Shown: positions 10,677 to 23,478 of the stretch, piece after piece
How positions within the stretch are numbered: position 1 is the stretch's first letter
Layout of the letters: each line of letters begins with the position of its first letter
Source of the DNA: Calcarisporiella thermophila CBS 279.70
Taxonomy: Eukaryota; Calcarisporiellomycota
Assembly (NCBI RefSeq): GCF_041956535.1
Contig: NW_027192203.1
Location: 493,406 to 557,405, forward strand
DNA length: 64,000 nucleotides
Direction: 5' to 3'
Position numbers and translations under genes: made by a program
Notes under the pieces: model-generated
What the model was told of the DNA's origin: nothing
What the model saw: only the letters and a program-made list of their open reading frames with translations
Database searches by the model: none

Positions 10677-12119
10677 ACTCGTTTATATATTTTAATTGTT
10701 CATCACATTTTTTTCATTGCTGGCTTCGATCCCTTTTGTAAAAGAATATACAAGCCAGTTTGAAATATAGTAGATTTCTTGCTACACATCCTTAATCCTT
10801 AATATCTCTTAATTTTGCACAAAGAGAAAGCACACGTGAATTGAACTAAAAATGATCAAGGAGGGAGCAACCGACTTTAATTTATTAAGTCACCTCTTCT
10901 CGATTGGAATCTACGATGAATGTCCACGTTGTGTTTGAGTTTTTATTAAGATAATCATATATGAAATTTACCCTGAAAGTATTTTCTATCATGGGCGGGC
11001 GTTACAGGAGGAGCCCGCTTCTTGGAATTAGGTCATCCCGTTTTAGAGCGTGAAAATTGAAGAGGCTGAAATAACTTAGTTTAAGTGAGCAATACTGAGG
11101 ATCCACTTGTCAATAACGTTTGCCTTATTGATGCTATTAGAAGTATTCGGAAAGCCCTTAATAATTGTTCGGTAACCTACCAATTATCCTTTAAGCAAAT
11201 TCTCCCATTAGGATCGAGGGAGATTTTAGAACTGTGAAGAAAGTTTAGAAGTTCACTTCTTACTTCTTATGTTTTATTTTTTTTTCAGATCGGTGTGCCT
11301 CAACAAAATCTGATCAGTTTGAATGAACTAAGCAATCCCACTCAAAGAGAGTGTCAACTTCGAATAGAAAATATTGTAAATATTAATGCATCGATGAGTT
11401 GAAGACTTGTGCAATTCAATGAAGAGTGGCATCGGCATCAATACGCTCCCGGTCCCTGCTGGGTTCTTCTCATTTGTTTTCACGTCACTCAGATCCTCTA
11501 CTGCTCCATATGAAATACTTCGACTTACAGAGACGCTACCTACTGTTTCAGTTACCAGCATAACTAGAAAGCATGGCTTATCTTGTTGCACTTCTTTCAC
11601 GCACGCTTACGAATGAAGGCCCGGTCGCCCTTTCAAATGATCCCATCCACCCGATAGGTGCGATCAATCCGCATTCAAAAAGACATAGCTTGAAAAGAAC
11701 ATGATCGGGCTACGTATGCGAATTTTTGCTTATTTGATCCTTACTTCCGAATTTCGCTCTCAGATTTTTCATTCTGTTTTTGCAACTGACTCAGATTTTT
11801 CAGTCGGATCCCAGAGCGGAGCCCGAAGCGGTGACAGAGAAAGAGTTTCCCGGTGCAAAGTGTGAAAAAGCTTATCGCTTACCGAATTGAATAGCAAAGA
11901 ATGACTGGTAACGGTAAAGTCACCCAGATCAGATGTAAGCTCCTCTGAAACTTGCAAAATAGACATTCGTGATGAAAAAGATTAACTTGTTCCTAAAATC
12001 ATGTATAAAAGGAACGCAATTCTCCTGCGTCTTCCCACTTTTAATTTCGCGATTTTTAATTATTCCATACCCTCCTTGGATTCCTCGCCTATATTATTTC
12101 CTATTCACGAAGAAAAAAA
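10677..12119. other. Intergenic region upstream of the expansin-like gene
   Basis: This is about 1.4 kb between two plus-strand genes. The only clear element is a TATA box near 12004. A small GC-rich inverted repeat (GCGGGC...GCCCGC, about 10995-11017) is visible. The short ORFs on both strands show no family features. Confidence 0.4.
12004..12012 (+). promoter_or_regulatory. TATA box of the expansin-like gene
   Basis: TATAAAAGG lies about 115 bases upstream of the ATG at 12120. The ATG is directly preceded by a run of nine A residues, a favourable fungal leader. Confidence 0.55.
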
Positions 12120-13304
12120 ATGCGTCTTGCTCTCGCAATTACTCTAACTTATACCTTGGCGAACTCCATGTTTGCCTCACCTATTCCCATAAAACGGAAC
12201 AACTTGGAGGCCGCCTCGTCCGAAGCTGGTGCGATACCCATCATACAGTATTGCGACGAAACGATAATGATCCAGACAGACCGATTCCCGCACTCAGCCA
12301 ATATCACATTCGAGGCTGCTGGTGAATATACCAAGACAAATACGACAGACAACAGCGAGAATAGCGAGGGATGCATTCGACTCCTTGCGATCAATCCACT
12401 CGACTTGACTGCACCCGAAAACGAAGTTGCCCCATCGTTCGAGAATGTGTCATTATGTGGCCTTACGGCAAGGAACATGACTAGTAAAATTCTCCTCGAA
12501 ACAACTCTGCTTGTAATAAACGGAACGGCTGCATATAAGAAAGAGGAAAAGTGTCTCGAAATATATGATGTGAGTGCAGTGGATCCGAATGTGATCAGAG
12601 CAGAGGAGATCAAGCGCACTGTAGAGGAGCTTGCTTCACGGGTCAAGTCGAAACCCGAAGAAACCAGTGAGGGTGAAAGAAATCCATCAGAGGTCAACTA
12701 TGCTCAAGGTCAAAATACTGTGTCGGATATTTCATCCATTGTTACTAGCGAGCTAGAGGGCCCAAACTTCAAATTGACTTCCTCTAGCTCTAGTCCCGTC
12801 ACCTCCGCTTCAGAGACGCCTTCAAAATCAAAAAAAGGAGACGAGGATCAAAAGGCTGACAGTACAAACACCCCCACGAGCACCAGTGCATCTGCAGAGG
12901 CTACTTCTGAGTCCAAGGAACCAAAACAGAATACTTCTTCGAAGAATAAGTCGGAAGTAGACGCTGAAGTAACTTCGAGCGGTAGCAAGGGATCATTCCG
13001 TGGCGATGGTACTTGGTACAACCCAAGCGATGGGATGGGCGCGTGCGGTTTCTCAACCGAGAAAACAACGGATAACGACATGGTTGCTGCTATAAGCTCT
13101 TCTCTCTACGGTCCGGGCAGCAATGGGGCTCCGAACTGTGGTCGTCACGCCACGGTTCGCGGACCGAATGGAAGTGTCACGGTTAGAATAGTTGATAAAT
13201 GCCCCCCATGCTCTCATGGAGATATTGATTTGAGCCCGAGCGCGTTCAAGAAGATTGCAAACCTCAACGATGGTCGTGTGCCTGTTTCGTGGACCTTTGT
13301 GTGA
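12120..13304 (+). CDS. Secreted Barwin/expansin-like (RlpA-like double-psi beta-barrel) protein
   Basis: This is an intronless 394-residue protein. Residues 1-20 form a signal peptide, followed by a KR dibasic site. The N-terminal part contains several N-glycosylation sequons (NIT, NTT, NVS, NMT, NGT). Residues about 200-285 form a Ser/Thr/Lys/Glu-rich linker. The last 100 residues are a double-psi beta-barrel: GDGTWYNPSDGMGACGF, an internal CGR, IVDKCPPC and HGDIDLSPSAF. The last is the conserved acidic segment of fungal expansin- and loosenin-like proteins. Such proteins loosen or bind cell-wall polysaccharides, usually without hydrolysis. The role, in the organism's own wall or a host's, cannot be told from sequence. 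A function for the N-terminal half is not recognised. Confidence 0.88.
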   Translation: MRLALAITLTYTLANSMFASPIPIKRNNLEAASSEAGAIPIIQYCDETIMIQTDRFPHSANITFEAAGEYTKTNTTDNSENSEGCIRLLAINPLDLTAPENEVAPSFENVSLCGLTARNMTSKILLETTLLVINGTAAYKKEEKCLEIYDVSAVDPNVIRAEEIKRTVEELASRVKSKPEETSEGERNPSEVNYAQGQNTVSDISSIVTSELEGPNFKLTSSSSSPVTSASETPSKSKKGDEDQKADSTNTPTSTSASAEATSESKEPKQNTSSKNKSEVDAEVTSSGSKGSFRGDGTWYNPSDGMGACGFSTEKTTDNDMVAAISSSLYGPGSNGAPNCGRHATVRGPNGSVTVRIVDKCPPCSHGDIDLSPSAFKKIANLNDGRVPVSWTFV

Positions 13305-14968
13305 ATAGTGTAGAGAGGAGACAGATATTCTTATCAGATGAGCCGGCTCTTCTGAAGATTATAGAGGCGTTTTCTCTCTTTTGTAATCTAGAATAGGAAA
13401 CGGTTTTCTGTATATACCTTCCTTATCCGTTCTTTATTCCATATATATATTTATTTAAAAGTATAAATCCCCCTACTTTATATCACGCATTTGTTTGTTG
13501 TTATATAGGTTTTTTTATGTCTAGTGTATTTCCTTCGCCCTTCCAATCTTTGAGTAGATTATTATGTTCTATAGTGGTAGGAATTATATGAGAATATATG
13601 TTTAATAAAGAGGATCTCCTTCATCATATTTACTGTAAGCAAATATTCCTCAAGAAGAACCGTTCAACGCAAAATCACCTCAATAGCTATGTGAACAAAA
13701 TTTTGTTTACAGATAGCAATTGAGGCGACAATACAGTGTCTTGAAGCATAATGATGTAACAAAAAAGGCATTGAAAAAACAACCCAACTGAAATATATAA
13801 ATTCATTGACCCAATTATTATCATTCTGCGTGATTGACCCATGAGAACTCCAATTAATACAAAAATCCAACCGGTATCGAATGCTTCAATTAATCTTTTA
13901 TGCTTTTGAGCTGTAATATGGTTTGTGCGTTTACTGCAAAAAATTTCGAATTGCATAACATGCATAAGTAAATCTTGACTCCACAGAGACTTTAATATAA
14001 TTTAAACCATGAAAGACTGATTGACATAATACCACTTTTGGGACAATAGCATCTCATTAGGAGGAGAGAAAAGGTGGAAACAAAGAATATTAAAGGTATA
14101 CATTGCGAAGAAATAAATAAATGTAGACAATATGAATGGGAGTGTTCAATAAAACCGTCGATAGGGTTTTTTGTAGCCAATTCCATTCAAGTCTCTTTTC
14201 TAGGCTCTTCAGTTTTTGGCTTCCGTAGGTGAATAACAGCTAGATGGTAGCGTAGCTGGGCATCCGTTTGGAACTGACTGAGGCAGTAGTTGCAATAGTA
14301 GGCCATTGTGTTTCTTGATCCTCTATTATAATCGCTGAGCACCAGCGAGTGAAACGCAAATATAATAAAAAAGATAAAGAAGCTAGAAAAACGAAGAAAT
14401 GAAAATAAATATAAACATAAAACACAAGTGACAAAAAAAATTGAGACGCGGAGGAGTGTCCCGCTATATATACGATGCCAGCACCCATAGCTGCATTCTC
14501 CACGTGTGGGCTCGTGGTCAATTTTACCTTATCTTGTTTTATTATTGTTATAAAATATATAAAGGGAAAGGGTGGCATTTGTCTATTACAGTTGTGGATG
14601 CACACCATGTGGCTTTCTATTTCTATGGTCACCACTGCCATTATTAACTAGGAATTTTTTATTAATTGTTTGTAGTTTTATTAGTTTGCTCAAGGGCCAT
14701 TTAGAATGGAAGGAAGCGTTCGATATTTGGTAAGACATTGACATACCGGCTGAGTGGCTAACCTTCTCCCAGACGTAGTAAGGTTGGCTGGGTCAATCTG
14801 CCTGAATGCTCCTCCTCTCCTGCGGCTAAGAATTCGGCCAACCGCGCCTCAGTTAACCGCGTCACAGAATTTTGCTCTTTTTTCTACCTTTGTATTAAAA
14901 TTAGACACTGAAGCAATTCAAGAGGAGCAGAAGCAGCGAGCGGGGGCCATCTCATCTATACACGAATC
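13305..14968. other. Intergenic region between the expansin-like and AP-3 beta genes
   Basis: This is about 1.7 kb, strongly AT-rich in its first kilobase. The short ORFs on the minus strand (13664-14641) contain hydrophobic stretches but no conserved pattern. I see no RNA gene. The last 200 bases become more GC-balanced and form the leader of AP-3 beta. Confidence 0.4.
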
Positions 14969-17938
14969 ATGTCAGACTATTTCAGTCGTGCTGCGGCTTT
15001 CGCTCAGAATGCTGCCAAAATCTCAAAAAAGGTGTCCGAGGGCCTGGTCGAAAATGCCCGTGAACTAGGATTTGACGCGATGGCGGTTGGGGGCGGAGCG
15101 AACAGCAGTGGGAACTACTTCGATATGTCCGAGGAGAAAATGCGCAACATCAGAAGTCAACTTGACTCACGCTACGATCGCGAGAAGCTCGAGGGGCTAA
15201 AGCGCTTGATCGCAATGATTTCTAGAGGACGCGATGTTCGTGAGTTCTTCCCCAATGTCGTCAAAAATGTTGCATCGCAAAATATCGAGATCCGAAAGCT
15301 GGTGTATATCTATCTCCTGCGCTATGCAGAGCAGGAGCCTGATCTGGCTCTACTGTCTATAAACACATTCCAGAAGGATCTTACTGATCAAAATCCATTG
15401 ATTCGTGCCATGGCTCTGCGTGTGATGTCTGGAATCCGTGTTCCTGTCATCAGTCCCATTGTGATGCTCGGCATTAAAAAATGTGTGAAGGATCTGTCTC
15501 CATATGTTCGTAAAACCGCCGCCCATGCAATACCCAAGCTGTTAAGGTGTTTTAGGTTTTTAATTGCGATGATGTTCTAACAAACACACTAATACGGTAT
15601 TATTTTCTTACCCATTTAGCCTCGATCCTTCGCAATTAGAGCCGCTGATCGACATCATCAGCGATATGTTAAACGATAATTCTACATTTACAATAGGAAG
15701 TGTAATAATGGCATTTAATGAGGTATGCCCTGAGCGTTATGATCTCATCCATCCACATTTCCGCAAACTCTGCCGCATGCTGATTGACTGTGATGAATGG
15801 GGCCAAATCGCAACGTTAGACCTCCTTCTACGATACTCCAGGTTGGTTTTGCACAGAAATACAAATGCTTTGGATTTGGCCCATTTATTTATGTTTATCT
15901 CATATATGAAGGACACAATTCACCGACCCGAATATCAATGTATGTGCTAATTATATATGTCTTCGAAAAACTGAGGATTAACCTACGATTCTACTATAGG
16001 GGACTACTTACAGAGGTGAAACGACCAAGACAAAAAATGAAAAATCATTTTACTCTGATGAGGACGAAGAGGATTCGGACGATGAGTACGCGGACCCCCA
16101 CCTATTAGACCCGGATCATGAGCTTTTACTTCGATCGTGCGCATCTCTCTTCCAGAGCCGAAATAGTGGGGTATGTTTGCCCCTGATATTGATTGTAGAA
16201 TTTTGTTTAACAATTTTCCCCGTCAGGTTGTGTTATCAGTTGCCAAGGTTTTCTATCACCTAGCCCCGGATAGCGAGGCCCAAAAAATTGCAAAGCCCTT
16301 GCTTAAACTACTGCGGTCGCATCGAGAAATGCAATACGTGGTGCTAGCAAATATTGCGACAATTGCGACTGAACGCCCCGTGAGTGTCTCGATAGTGGCG
16401 ATTTAGTTGGAATACATCGAATTAATGTAGGAAACTCTCTTTTAAATAGCACCTCTTTGAACCTCATCACCAGCATTTTTATGTCCGCTCTACCGATCCG
16501 CCGTTCATATACCGCCTGAAGCTTGAAATCCTTACACTTATCGCGACCGAGACAAATATCAACACTTTACTGCGCGAATTACAGGCATATGTGAAGAGTC
16601 CAAGCAAAGATTTTGTCACAGTGACTATCCAGGCTATCGGCAGGTGCGCGATGCGTGTCCCCAAGATGGCGGATACGTGCTTACATGGGCTAATGAAATT
16701 ACTGTGGAGTAAAAATGGTAAATATTTTTTCCAGCCGCCTGGGATGAACCTCTTTCCCATTGCTTTTCTATTGCCTTTTACAGACGCTGTGGTTGCGGAA
16801 TCGGTAGTCGTTATTAAACGACTACTTCAAATGGGTGGTGCGGAGACAGCCGGTACGATTACACAGCTTGCACGAGCGTTTGATCATATCACCGTTCCAA
16901 TGGCCCGCGCAAGCATCCTATGGCTAATTGGGCAGTACGGGGAGCGACTGCCTAAAATTGGGCCTGATGTGCTGAGAAAGGCGACGAAAAATTTCATGAA
17001 CGAGGTGATGGGTTTCTTTATTAGCTGAAAATCATGCAAAAATATCTTATTTCATTCATTTTTATGCGTTTTTTTTAGGCCGATGTCACAAAGCTACAAA
17101 TTCTGACCCTGGCAGCCAAGCTTGTATGCCTTGAGTCAGACCAGCCAACGTTACGCCTTCTGTTCCAATATGTGCTCAATCTGGCGCGCTATGACCTTAA
17201 CTATGACGTCCGCGATCGTGCACGCCTTCTAAGGGGCTTGATGCTCGACTCGCCCGCGGCTGGGGTTGAGGCTGGCGTAGTGCTTCGCGCAGAAAAAAGT
17301 GTATTACAGGCTCGATGGAAACAGATATTGCTCTCTGAGAAGGATGCCCCGGTCGTGGTGAGTCCTTCGTCGGGGCGCCAGAGATTCATGCTCGGATCAC
17401 TTTCTCTAGTGTATAACCAGGAGGTGCCCGGTTATCGGCCATTGCCTGCATGGGCAACAGAAAAAACGGACAGCTCCGTACGGAATAGCAAGGTAAAGTG
17501 GACAATGGCTACTCAATATAATGCGTTATTATGGGTTTCTAACATTGGTCAACCTAGAATGAGACATGGGGAAGCCGTCCGATCGAGCGAGGCTTCGGAA
17601 GTGAAGATTTTGGCAATGTGCATGGACAGGGTGTGTATGCTGGGAGGGGAGTGGAGCAGAAAGTGGCTGTGAAGAGGGACAACGAGTATGATTTGGATGC
17701 ATTCTACGAGGAGACCGAAACTGAAGAGAGCGAAGAAGAGGAGGAGACGGAAGAGGAGGACGAGGAGGAAACAGAGGAGAGCCAAGAAGAAGACGAGGAG
17801 GACGAAGACGAGGAAGACGAAGACGAGGAGGACGAAGAAGAGGAAGACGAGGATGAGGATGAGGATGAGGATGAATATGAAGAGACTGAGGAAAGCGAAG
17901 ACGAGGAGGTTGCACAGCGATCAAAATTAATCAAATAA
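14969..17938 (+). CDS. APL6: AP-3 adaptor complex subunit beta
   Basis: About nine exons give roughly 810 residues. The adaptin trunk begins at MSDYFSRAAAF and includes LDSRYDREKLEGLKRLIAM, DVREFFPNVVKNVAS and IEIRKLVYIYLLRYAE. It continues through SIVMAFNEVCPERYDLIHPHF-type helices, a 28-nt microexon at 15912-15939 (TQFTDPNIN), an acidic hinge (YSDEDEEDSDDEY) and the repeat region to about 17490. The last exon starts near 17557 (NETWGSRPIERGFGSEDFGN) and ends in a run of about 75 mainly Glu/Asp residues. AP-3 sorts cargo from Golgi or endosomes to the vacuole or lysosome-related organelles. The protein stops after the acidic hinge, with no beta-ear, as in yeast Apl6. The gene is convergent with RPB2. 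Confidence 0.93.
15912..15939 (+). other. 28-nt microexon of AP-3 beta
   Basis: It is bounded by AG (15910-15911) and GT (15940-15941). It supplies TQFTDPNIN between the upstream LLLRYSR and the downstream GTTYRGE, keeping the frame and restoring the RTQF motif typical of AP-3 beta. Confidence 0.75.
17716..17905 (+). repeat. Low-complexity GAG/GAC/GAA tract (acidic tail of AP-3 beta)
   Basis: This is a nearly pure purine-rich imperfect trinucleotide tract encoding Glu/Asp. On the other strand the same tract reads as a serine-rich ORF, which is a shadow. Confidence 0.85.
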
Positions 17939-18729
17939 TGGTTTGCTCTGGGACTTGATTACACAGATTTTTTTCTTTCGATTGTCATTTATGTGTATTA
18001 TCCACTGGATTTTTCTCCCTCTCTTTTTTTTAATCGTTGACACTTTTCTATTCTTTAATGACGACTCAATTTCTTGCAGAGCAAAGTACCTGTGCGCACA
18101 CACCTTAAGATAGGTTAATCCACAGTCACCTGGGACGACTTTGATGAGTGCATCCAAATTTTTGCATATAAAGTAATATTTATTTGAATGCTATATGAAA
18201 AAAAAGCACATAAACTATCAGCATATTAAGCGAAGGACATTTAGCTTAATATGCTGATAGGTGGAAATGCCAGTTTGGCAGACAAGTGGTCCTCAAAACA
18301 TATTCTAATCGTATTCAAATAGTGTGAGCAAAAGGCATCTTTTACTCAAACTCGCTCATTTAAAAAGTGATTGTATGTGCCCACTGTGAAGCTGAACTTC
18401 CCCTTAGATGTGGCATATTATTAAATATTCGTCCAAGAAAAACATCAACCAATCCTGCGCAACAATATTTTCTGTATATAAAAAAAAATTAAAGCAATTG
18501 GAAGTGGAACAGAAGAAATCTAATAAAGTTTTTTTATATTTTTCTGCATGTGGCAAAATAAAAAAAAATATAAAAGTGGAAAATAAGACAACTTTAAAGA
18601 AGAAAAGAAGAAAAAAAAATAACAAAACTCGCTACATTCTTTTTTTTACCACCACGAACTCTCCACAGACTGAACTCTCTAACAACACGCACGTACACAT
18701 AAACAATAATAAAAAGACAACCAACCCCA
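17939..18729. other. Convergent intergenic region between AP-3 beta and RPB2
   Basis: This is an AT-rich 3' region with A-runs (for example 18601-18620) and no credible ORF. It contains the perfect 17-bp hairpin listed separately. Confidence 0.5.
18215..18260. repeat. Perfect 17-bp inverted repeat (hairpin)
   Basis: The left arm CTATCAGCATATTAAGC (18215-18231) and right arm GCTTAATATGCTGATAG (18244-18260) are perfect reverse complements separated by 12 bases. The hairpin lies about 280 bases after the AP-3 beta stop and 470 bases after the RPB2 stop, in a convergent region. Confidence 0.9.
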
Positions 18730-21700
18730 TTAATGTGTCAACGGCTGCATTCGATCTGTGAAGAGTCGTGGAGCGATGTTCATCGCCATAAGTTCCTGGA
18801 ACAAAAGTTTGCATGCATACGGGATCAAGAGCTGCGACACCTGTGTTTTGTTTCGGCATGCCCGGCACTCGAAACTGTTCTTTTTCAAGTTTGCCATGGC
18901 CATTAGGCCGCACAAATCGCATACATGGATTCGGTATGCGTCCGAGGCGTCATACAAACGCTCGCGAAGGAACTGCGCCGCACCATGGGAGATCATACAG
19001 TCGCGCTCCATCTCACCAAATCGAAGCCCACCATCACGGGACCGCCCCTCGACGGGCTGGCGCGTAAGAATCTGGACGGGACCACGGGCCCGCGAGTGAA
19101 TCTTGTCGTCCACCATGTGTTTCAGACGCTGGTAGTAGGTGGGTCCGAGGAACACCTGGGCCATGAGCTTGCGACCCGTGTGGCCGTTGTACATCACCTC
19201 GAATCCACGCTGCTGGTATCCGTGCTCCGCAAGAGCCTTGGAAATGGCCTCCACTGTGACATCGGTGAAGGGTGTTGCGTCACCCTCGTTGCCAGAGAGA
19301 GTGGACACCTTGCCAAGCAGACACTCGACCAAGTGCCCGATGGTCATACGGGACGGGATGGCATGCGGGTTGATGATCAGGTCGGGGGTGATTCCCTCCG
19401 CCGAGAAGGGCATATCCTCCTGCCGGTATGTGATGCCGATCGTACCCTTCTGACCGTGCCGAGAAGCGAACTTATCGCCCATTTGGGGGACACGCGTACT
19501 ACGCACTCGCACCTTCACAAACTTGAGGCCCTCCTGGTTCGTCGTCACCAGCACCTGATCCACAATGCCGATCTCAGTGCTGCGCAGCGGGGTGGACACG
19601 TCCCGCCGTGTGTGTGTTTGTAGACGCTGCCCATACTCCTCCGAATCCGGAGGTATTGGCGCTGTCTTGCCGATAATGATATCGTCGCCGGCGACTCGCG
19701 TGCCGGGGGCAATCAGCCCGTCTTCCTCCAGCTTGTCGTAGGTGCCGTGCTTGAGGCGAAGGGTGTTCTCCCGCAGGGGCTTTTCAAACTCCTCCATCAC
19801 CATCATGCCCACCTTCTTCTCCTGGTCCATGTATGTTTTATAGTACAGACTCCTGAACAAGCCCCGATCAATACTGCTTTGATTCATGATCACCGAATCC
19901 TCCTGGTTATAGCCGCTGTAGCACAGGATTGCCACGACGGCGTTCTGGCCAGCCGGCAACTCACGGAATCGGAGGTATTCCATGGAGCGGGTGGTCACAA
20001 GCGGCTTCTGCGGGTAGTAGAGGATGTTTGCGATCGTGTCAAAGCGCACCTGATAATTGGTCAGATACACGCCCATGGCCTGTTTACCCATGGCGGATTG
20101 ATATGTGTTACGGGGAGACTGGTTGTGGTCGGGGAAGGGAATGATGCTAGCGCAGATTCCGAGGATCATACTCGGGTGAATCTCGCAGTGCGTCCATGTG
20201 TGGGAAAAGAGCGACTGCGAACTCTTTACTCTTGCCGCCAAGTCGCGCTCCACGGGTGGCACGTATCCGAGCTGCGAGTACATCCGTGACTGTGCGAGGT
20301 CCTCGGGGGTCATGCAGATCATGGCGGTCTCCTCCTCCTCAGCATCGATATATTCCACCACACCGTGGGACACGAGCTCATCCCACCGGAACCCGCCGCC
20401 ATTGTCCAGGTCTCGATTCTGCAGCTCGCGCACATGCTCCTTCGTCAAAAGCAGCCGCTCATTCTCCACGATAAAGAGGGGGCGACAGCATCGGCCCGCG
20501 TCCGTGTAGAGACGCAGCTCTCTCTCTCGGATATCCCGAACCACACTCACTTCGGGGCTGATATCCACGCAGCGTCGCAGCTTTCGAAGCGTGTTCACCA
20601 GCTCGCTTGGATCCCGATGTACACCCACCCACACGCCATTCACGAAGATTTTGGTCGCATCCGGGATGCTTGTGCTCGACAACTCCTCCAAGTTCTCCAT
20701 CGCCCACTCCTCCAAGAACTCGATGATCGGGGCCGCAGCACTTCCCACCGAGATGTACGCCATGAGGGCCAGATTTTTTACCAAACCACAAGCCTGTCCT
20801 TCGGGCGTTTCTGCCGGACATACCATGCCCCAGTGGGTGTTGTGCAGCTGACGGGGCTTGGCGAGCTTGCCTTCGCGACCAATGGGGGTATTACATCTAC
20901 GCAAGTGAGAGAGGGTGGACGCGAATGTGTACCGATTAAGCACCTGGGAGACACCCGCCTTCGACTGCATTGCCTTTGATTGTTCGCCCCAGTTGCCAGT
21001 GGCGAGCGAGTATTTGAGACCGTTGGTGATAGTGTTGGATTTGATTGCCAGTGTAAGGTTAAACTCGCGATTTGAGTCTATGCATTTTTGCAGGTATTTG
21101 CTGACATCTTTGTTGAGCTTCCGGAACAGGGTACGGAAAAGCCCTGCCATGAGAGGCCCAGCAAGATCTAACCGCTTCTTGCCGTAGTGGTCACGATCGT
21201 CAAGCTCTCGTCGTTCCAGTGCAGCCAGCAGCAACCGATGAATCATATAGCCGAAGAAGTATGCCTTTCGAGTCTCGTTGAAATGGGTTGTGCCAACATG
21301 AGGCAACACTTCCTTCTGTAAAATATCTGAGGCGTACCTAAAATGCAGTGACGAGTTGTTAACATCAGGACGAGCTAAAGCAAATTACGGAAAAAACGAC
21401 TTACTTAATACGTTTATCTCTTGTGATGCCCACAGTTGTTCCTCTCTTTCCAATGAAATCTAGCGCGCTCTAATAGGAAAAGCAAGGGAGGAAGCGTGGG
21501 GGAGAGGGGAGAAGCGATATCAGTATAAATAGACTGGCTATGGGATCAGTGAAAATGATTCGAGCATACCTCTCGGTCTTGGATGATGAATGCCTCTTCA
21601 ATACAAGGCTTTAGCATGTCCAGCATTTCCATATCATTTGGATCATAACAGATGTGCTCCAATACATCGCGGTCGGCGACAATACCAAAAGCACGGAATA

Positions 21701-22967
21701 CAATTACCACCGGAATATCTTGCCGAGAATAGGGTAGTTGTGCTCGAATGTACTGACCAGTAGACTGTAATGAAAGAGTAAGAGATGCATGACTCGATAT
21801 TATTGCACTGAACTGATACTTACTCCCTTGTCAGCACTCCGTGCAAGCATCTTGATCATGAGTTGACTCGCAACCTTGGATCCCTTTTCGACAGCACTTT
21901 TTATCTCGGCTGAATATGAGTATGGAGATGGCTGTGCCTTAGCAAATACATAGACGTTGTTGGTGGCCATTCTTTCTTGTGCAATCAATACTTTTTCTGA
22001 ACCACCCACGACAAAGTAACCACCCTTTTATAGCAAAATATATAAAAAAAGTCATATAAAGCCCGATATTACGAGATCTCCTAATTTGAAGTACCTGATC
22101 AAATGGGCATTCATTCAGAGAGTACAGATCTTCGTCTTGTAAGCTGTTAAGGATACAATATGTGGACCGTAACATAATGGGGACTTTGCCGATGAAGACT
22201 TTCTGTGAAGCTTCCTCCTCATCCATCGTCTCCTCGATCATGTGCATATCGCTCACATTAGTGATGCCTTGGTTTCGGGGATCATTGGGATCGGCAATCT
22301 CAACACGCTTTCTCATGTCAACATATAAGGGGGCAGCATATCTACGAGCCAATGAGCAAAAAATGAATAAAGGAGAGATGGAGAAGGGGCGGGGGGATGG
22401 GAGATCATTGGAAAAACTATACTCACGTCAGATTTCGGAGCCGTGCCTCCTGTGGGAACATGGGAGTAGTGCTCCCATCAGCTTCTGTCATGGTCGGTTT
22501 AGATAAGTAGATTTGACCAAATTCAATATGGTATCGTCTCTACAAATAGATAAAAGTGGGGGGAGAGATCAACCAACTGCCGATCTTGCCTAAAGAACAT
22601 CCACAAAAGATCAAAGGAAACAAGATATTCACTGTCACATCGCCACCCTCCTGCCCAGTGTGCTGTGCGGTGCTCTGGAGCAGCAACTTGGAATTTTCGT
22701 CAACAATCTCTTGGATCGTGTTCTGCACAAATTCATCGAAGGAATCGAGCTGCTGGCGGACTAACCGTTTATCCTCAAAGAACGAGGAGATGACCGTCCA
22801 GCAGTCTTCCTGAGTGATCTCATCTTCTTCATAGTACTCTGTCAAGAGAGTGAAATAGATTTAGATTATGATCAAATATAATCGAGATCCCATTTGATCA
22901 GGATCAAACTCTCGGGGGAGAGGAGCGGTTAGCCACCTTCTGTTTGCATTTCCTGAGGATCGTGCAT
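18730..22967 (-). CDS. RPB2: DNA-directed RNA polymerase II second-largest subunit
   Basis: The gene has at least eight exons. The first (from the ATG at 22967) encodes [10 protein letters not shown]; the second continues [21 protein letters not shown]. The large last exon (about 21350-18730) carries [52 protein letters not shown] and [23 protein letters not shown], the catalytic and hybrid-binding core. It also carries [19 protein letters not shown]. The C-terminal clamp zinc site is [22 protein letters not shown], and the protein ends near RMQPLTH. Length is about 1,200 residues, as expected. RPB2 forms half of the polymerase active centre. The last exon is more GC-rich at third codon positions than genes at 0-17 kb, perhaps reflecting high expression. 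Confidence 0.97.
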
Positions 22968-23478
22968 TTTGTGTAGATTTCACGTTTCTCTCGCGTTCTT
23001 TTGGCGCGTTCTTTTCTCTCTACCGGGAAGAAAAAAAGACCAAAAGAATCGATCGAGACGAGCTGTTGATCAAAGGGAGGAAGATGTTAAATCTGAGCTG
23101 AAGAAAAACAATAGAGTCAACGTCATAAGCTGCGCCTCATACGCGTTCGATCTTCGTGTACTTCGCGTTAATAGAGAGGAGAGGGTTCTCTTTCCCTGGA
23201 TCTGTAGAACCCACCTCTCGCGATCATCACTCCTCTGACCTTGCTTTTCCCATCCCCATTCTTAGCAAGATATCTTTTTTTTTAAAAAAAAAGGGAACTA
23301 CCTAGACAATACCATTGAATTGCATATTTCTTTTAGATTTGCAATCACACGCGTCAACCACTCCTTTTCCTTTTTCCTCCATCCTCTTGCCAATTCTAAA
23401 CTCGACCTTCTATATCCTAATTATACTCTTCATTTCCTTATACCATAACGCAGCTTCATCTGTGCATACTCTATAACG
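22968..23478. promoter_or_regulatory. Divergent promoter region of RPB2 and Borealin
   Basis: This is 511 bases between two divergent start codons. It contains a T/A homopolymer block (about 23275-23292) and pyrimidine-rich stretches near the Borealin start. I see no clear TATA box on either strand. Confidence 0.4.

Noticed and set aside
13687-13965. 92-codon minus-strand ORF with hydrophobic stretches
   Set aside because: The AT-rich DNA gives Ile/Leu/Phe-rich frames by chance; there is no start context, motif or splice structure.
17704-17934. Poly-serine ORF on the minus strand
   Set aside because: It is the antisense reading of the Glu/Asp tract in the AP-3 beta tail.
19747-20979. Long plus-strand ORFs opposite RPB2
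   Set aside because: The RPB2 frame has full family conservation; the antisense frames have none.
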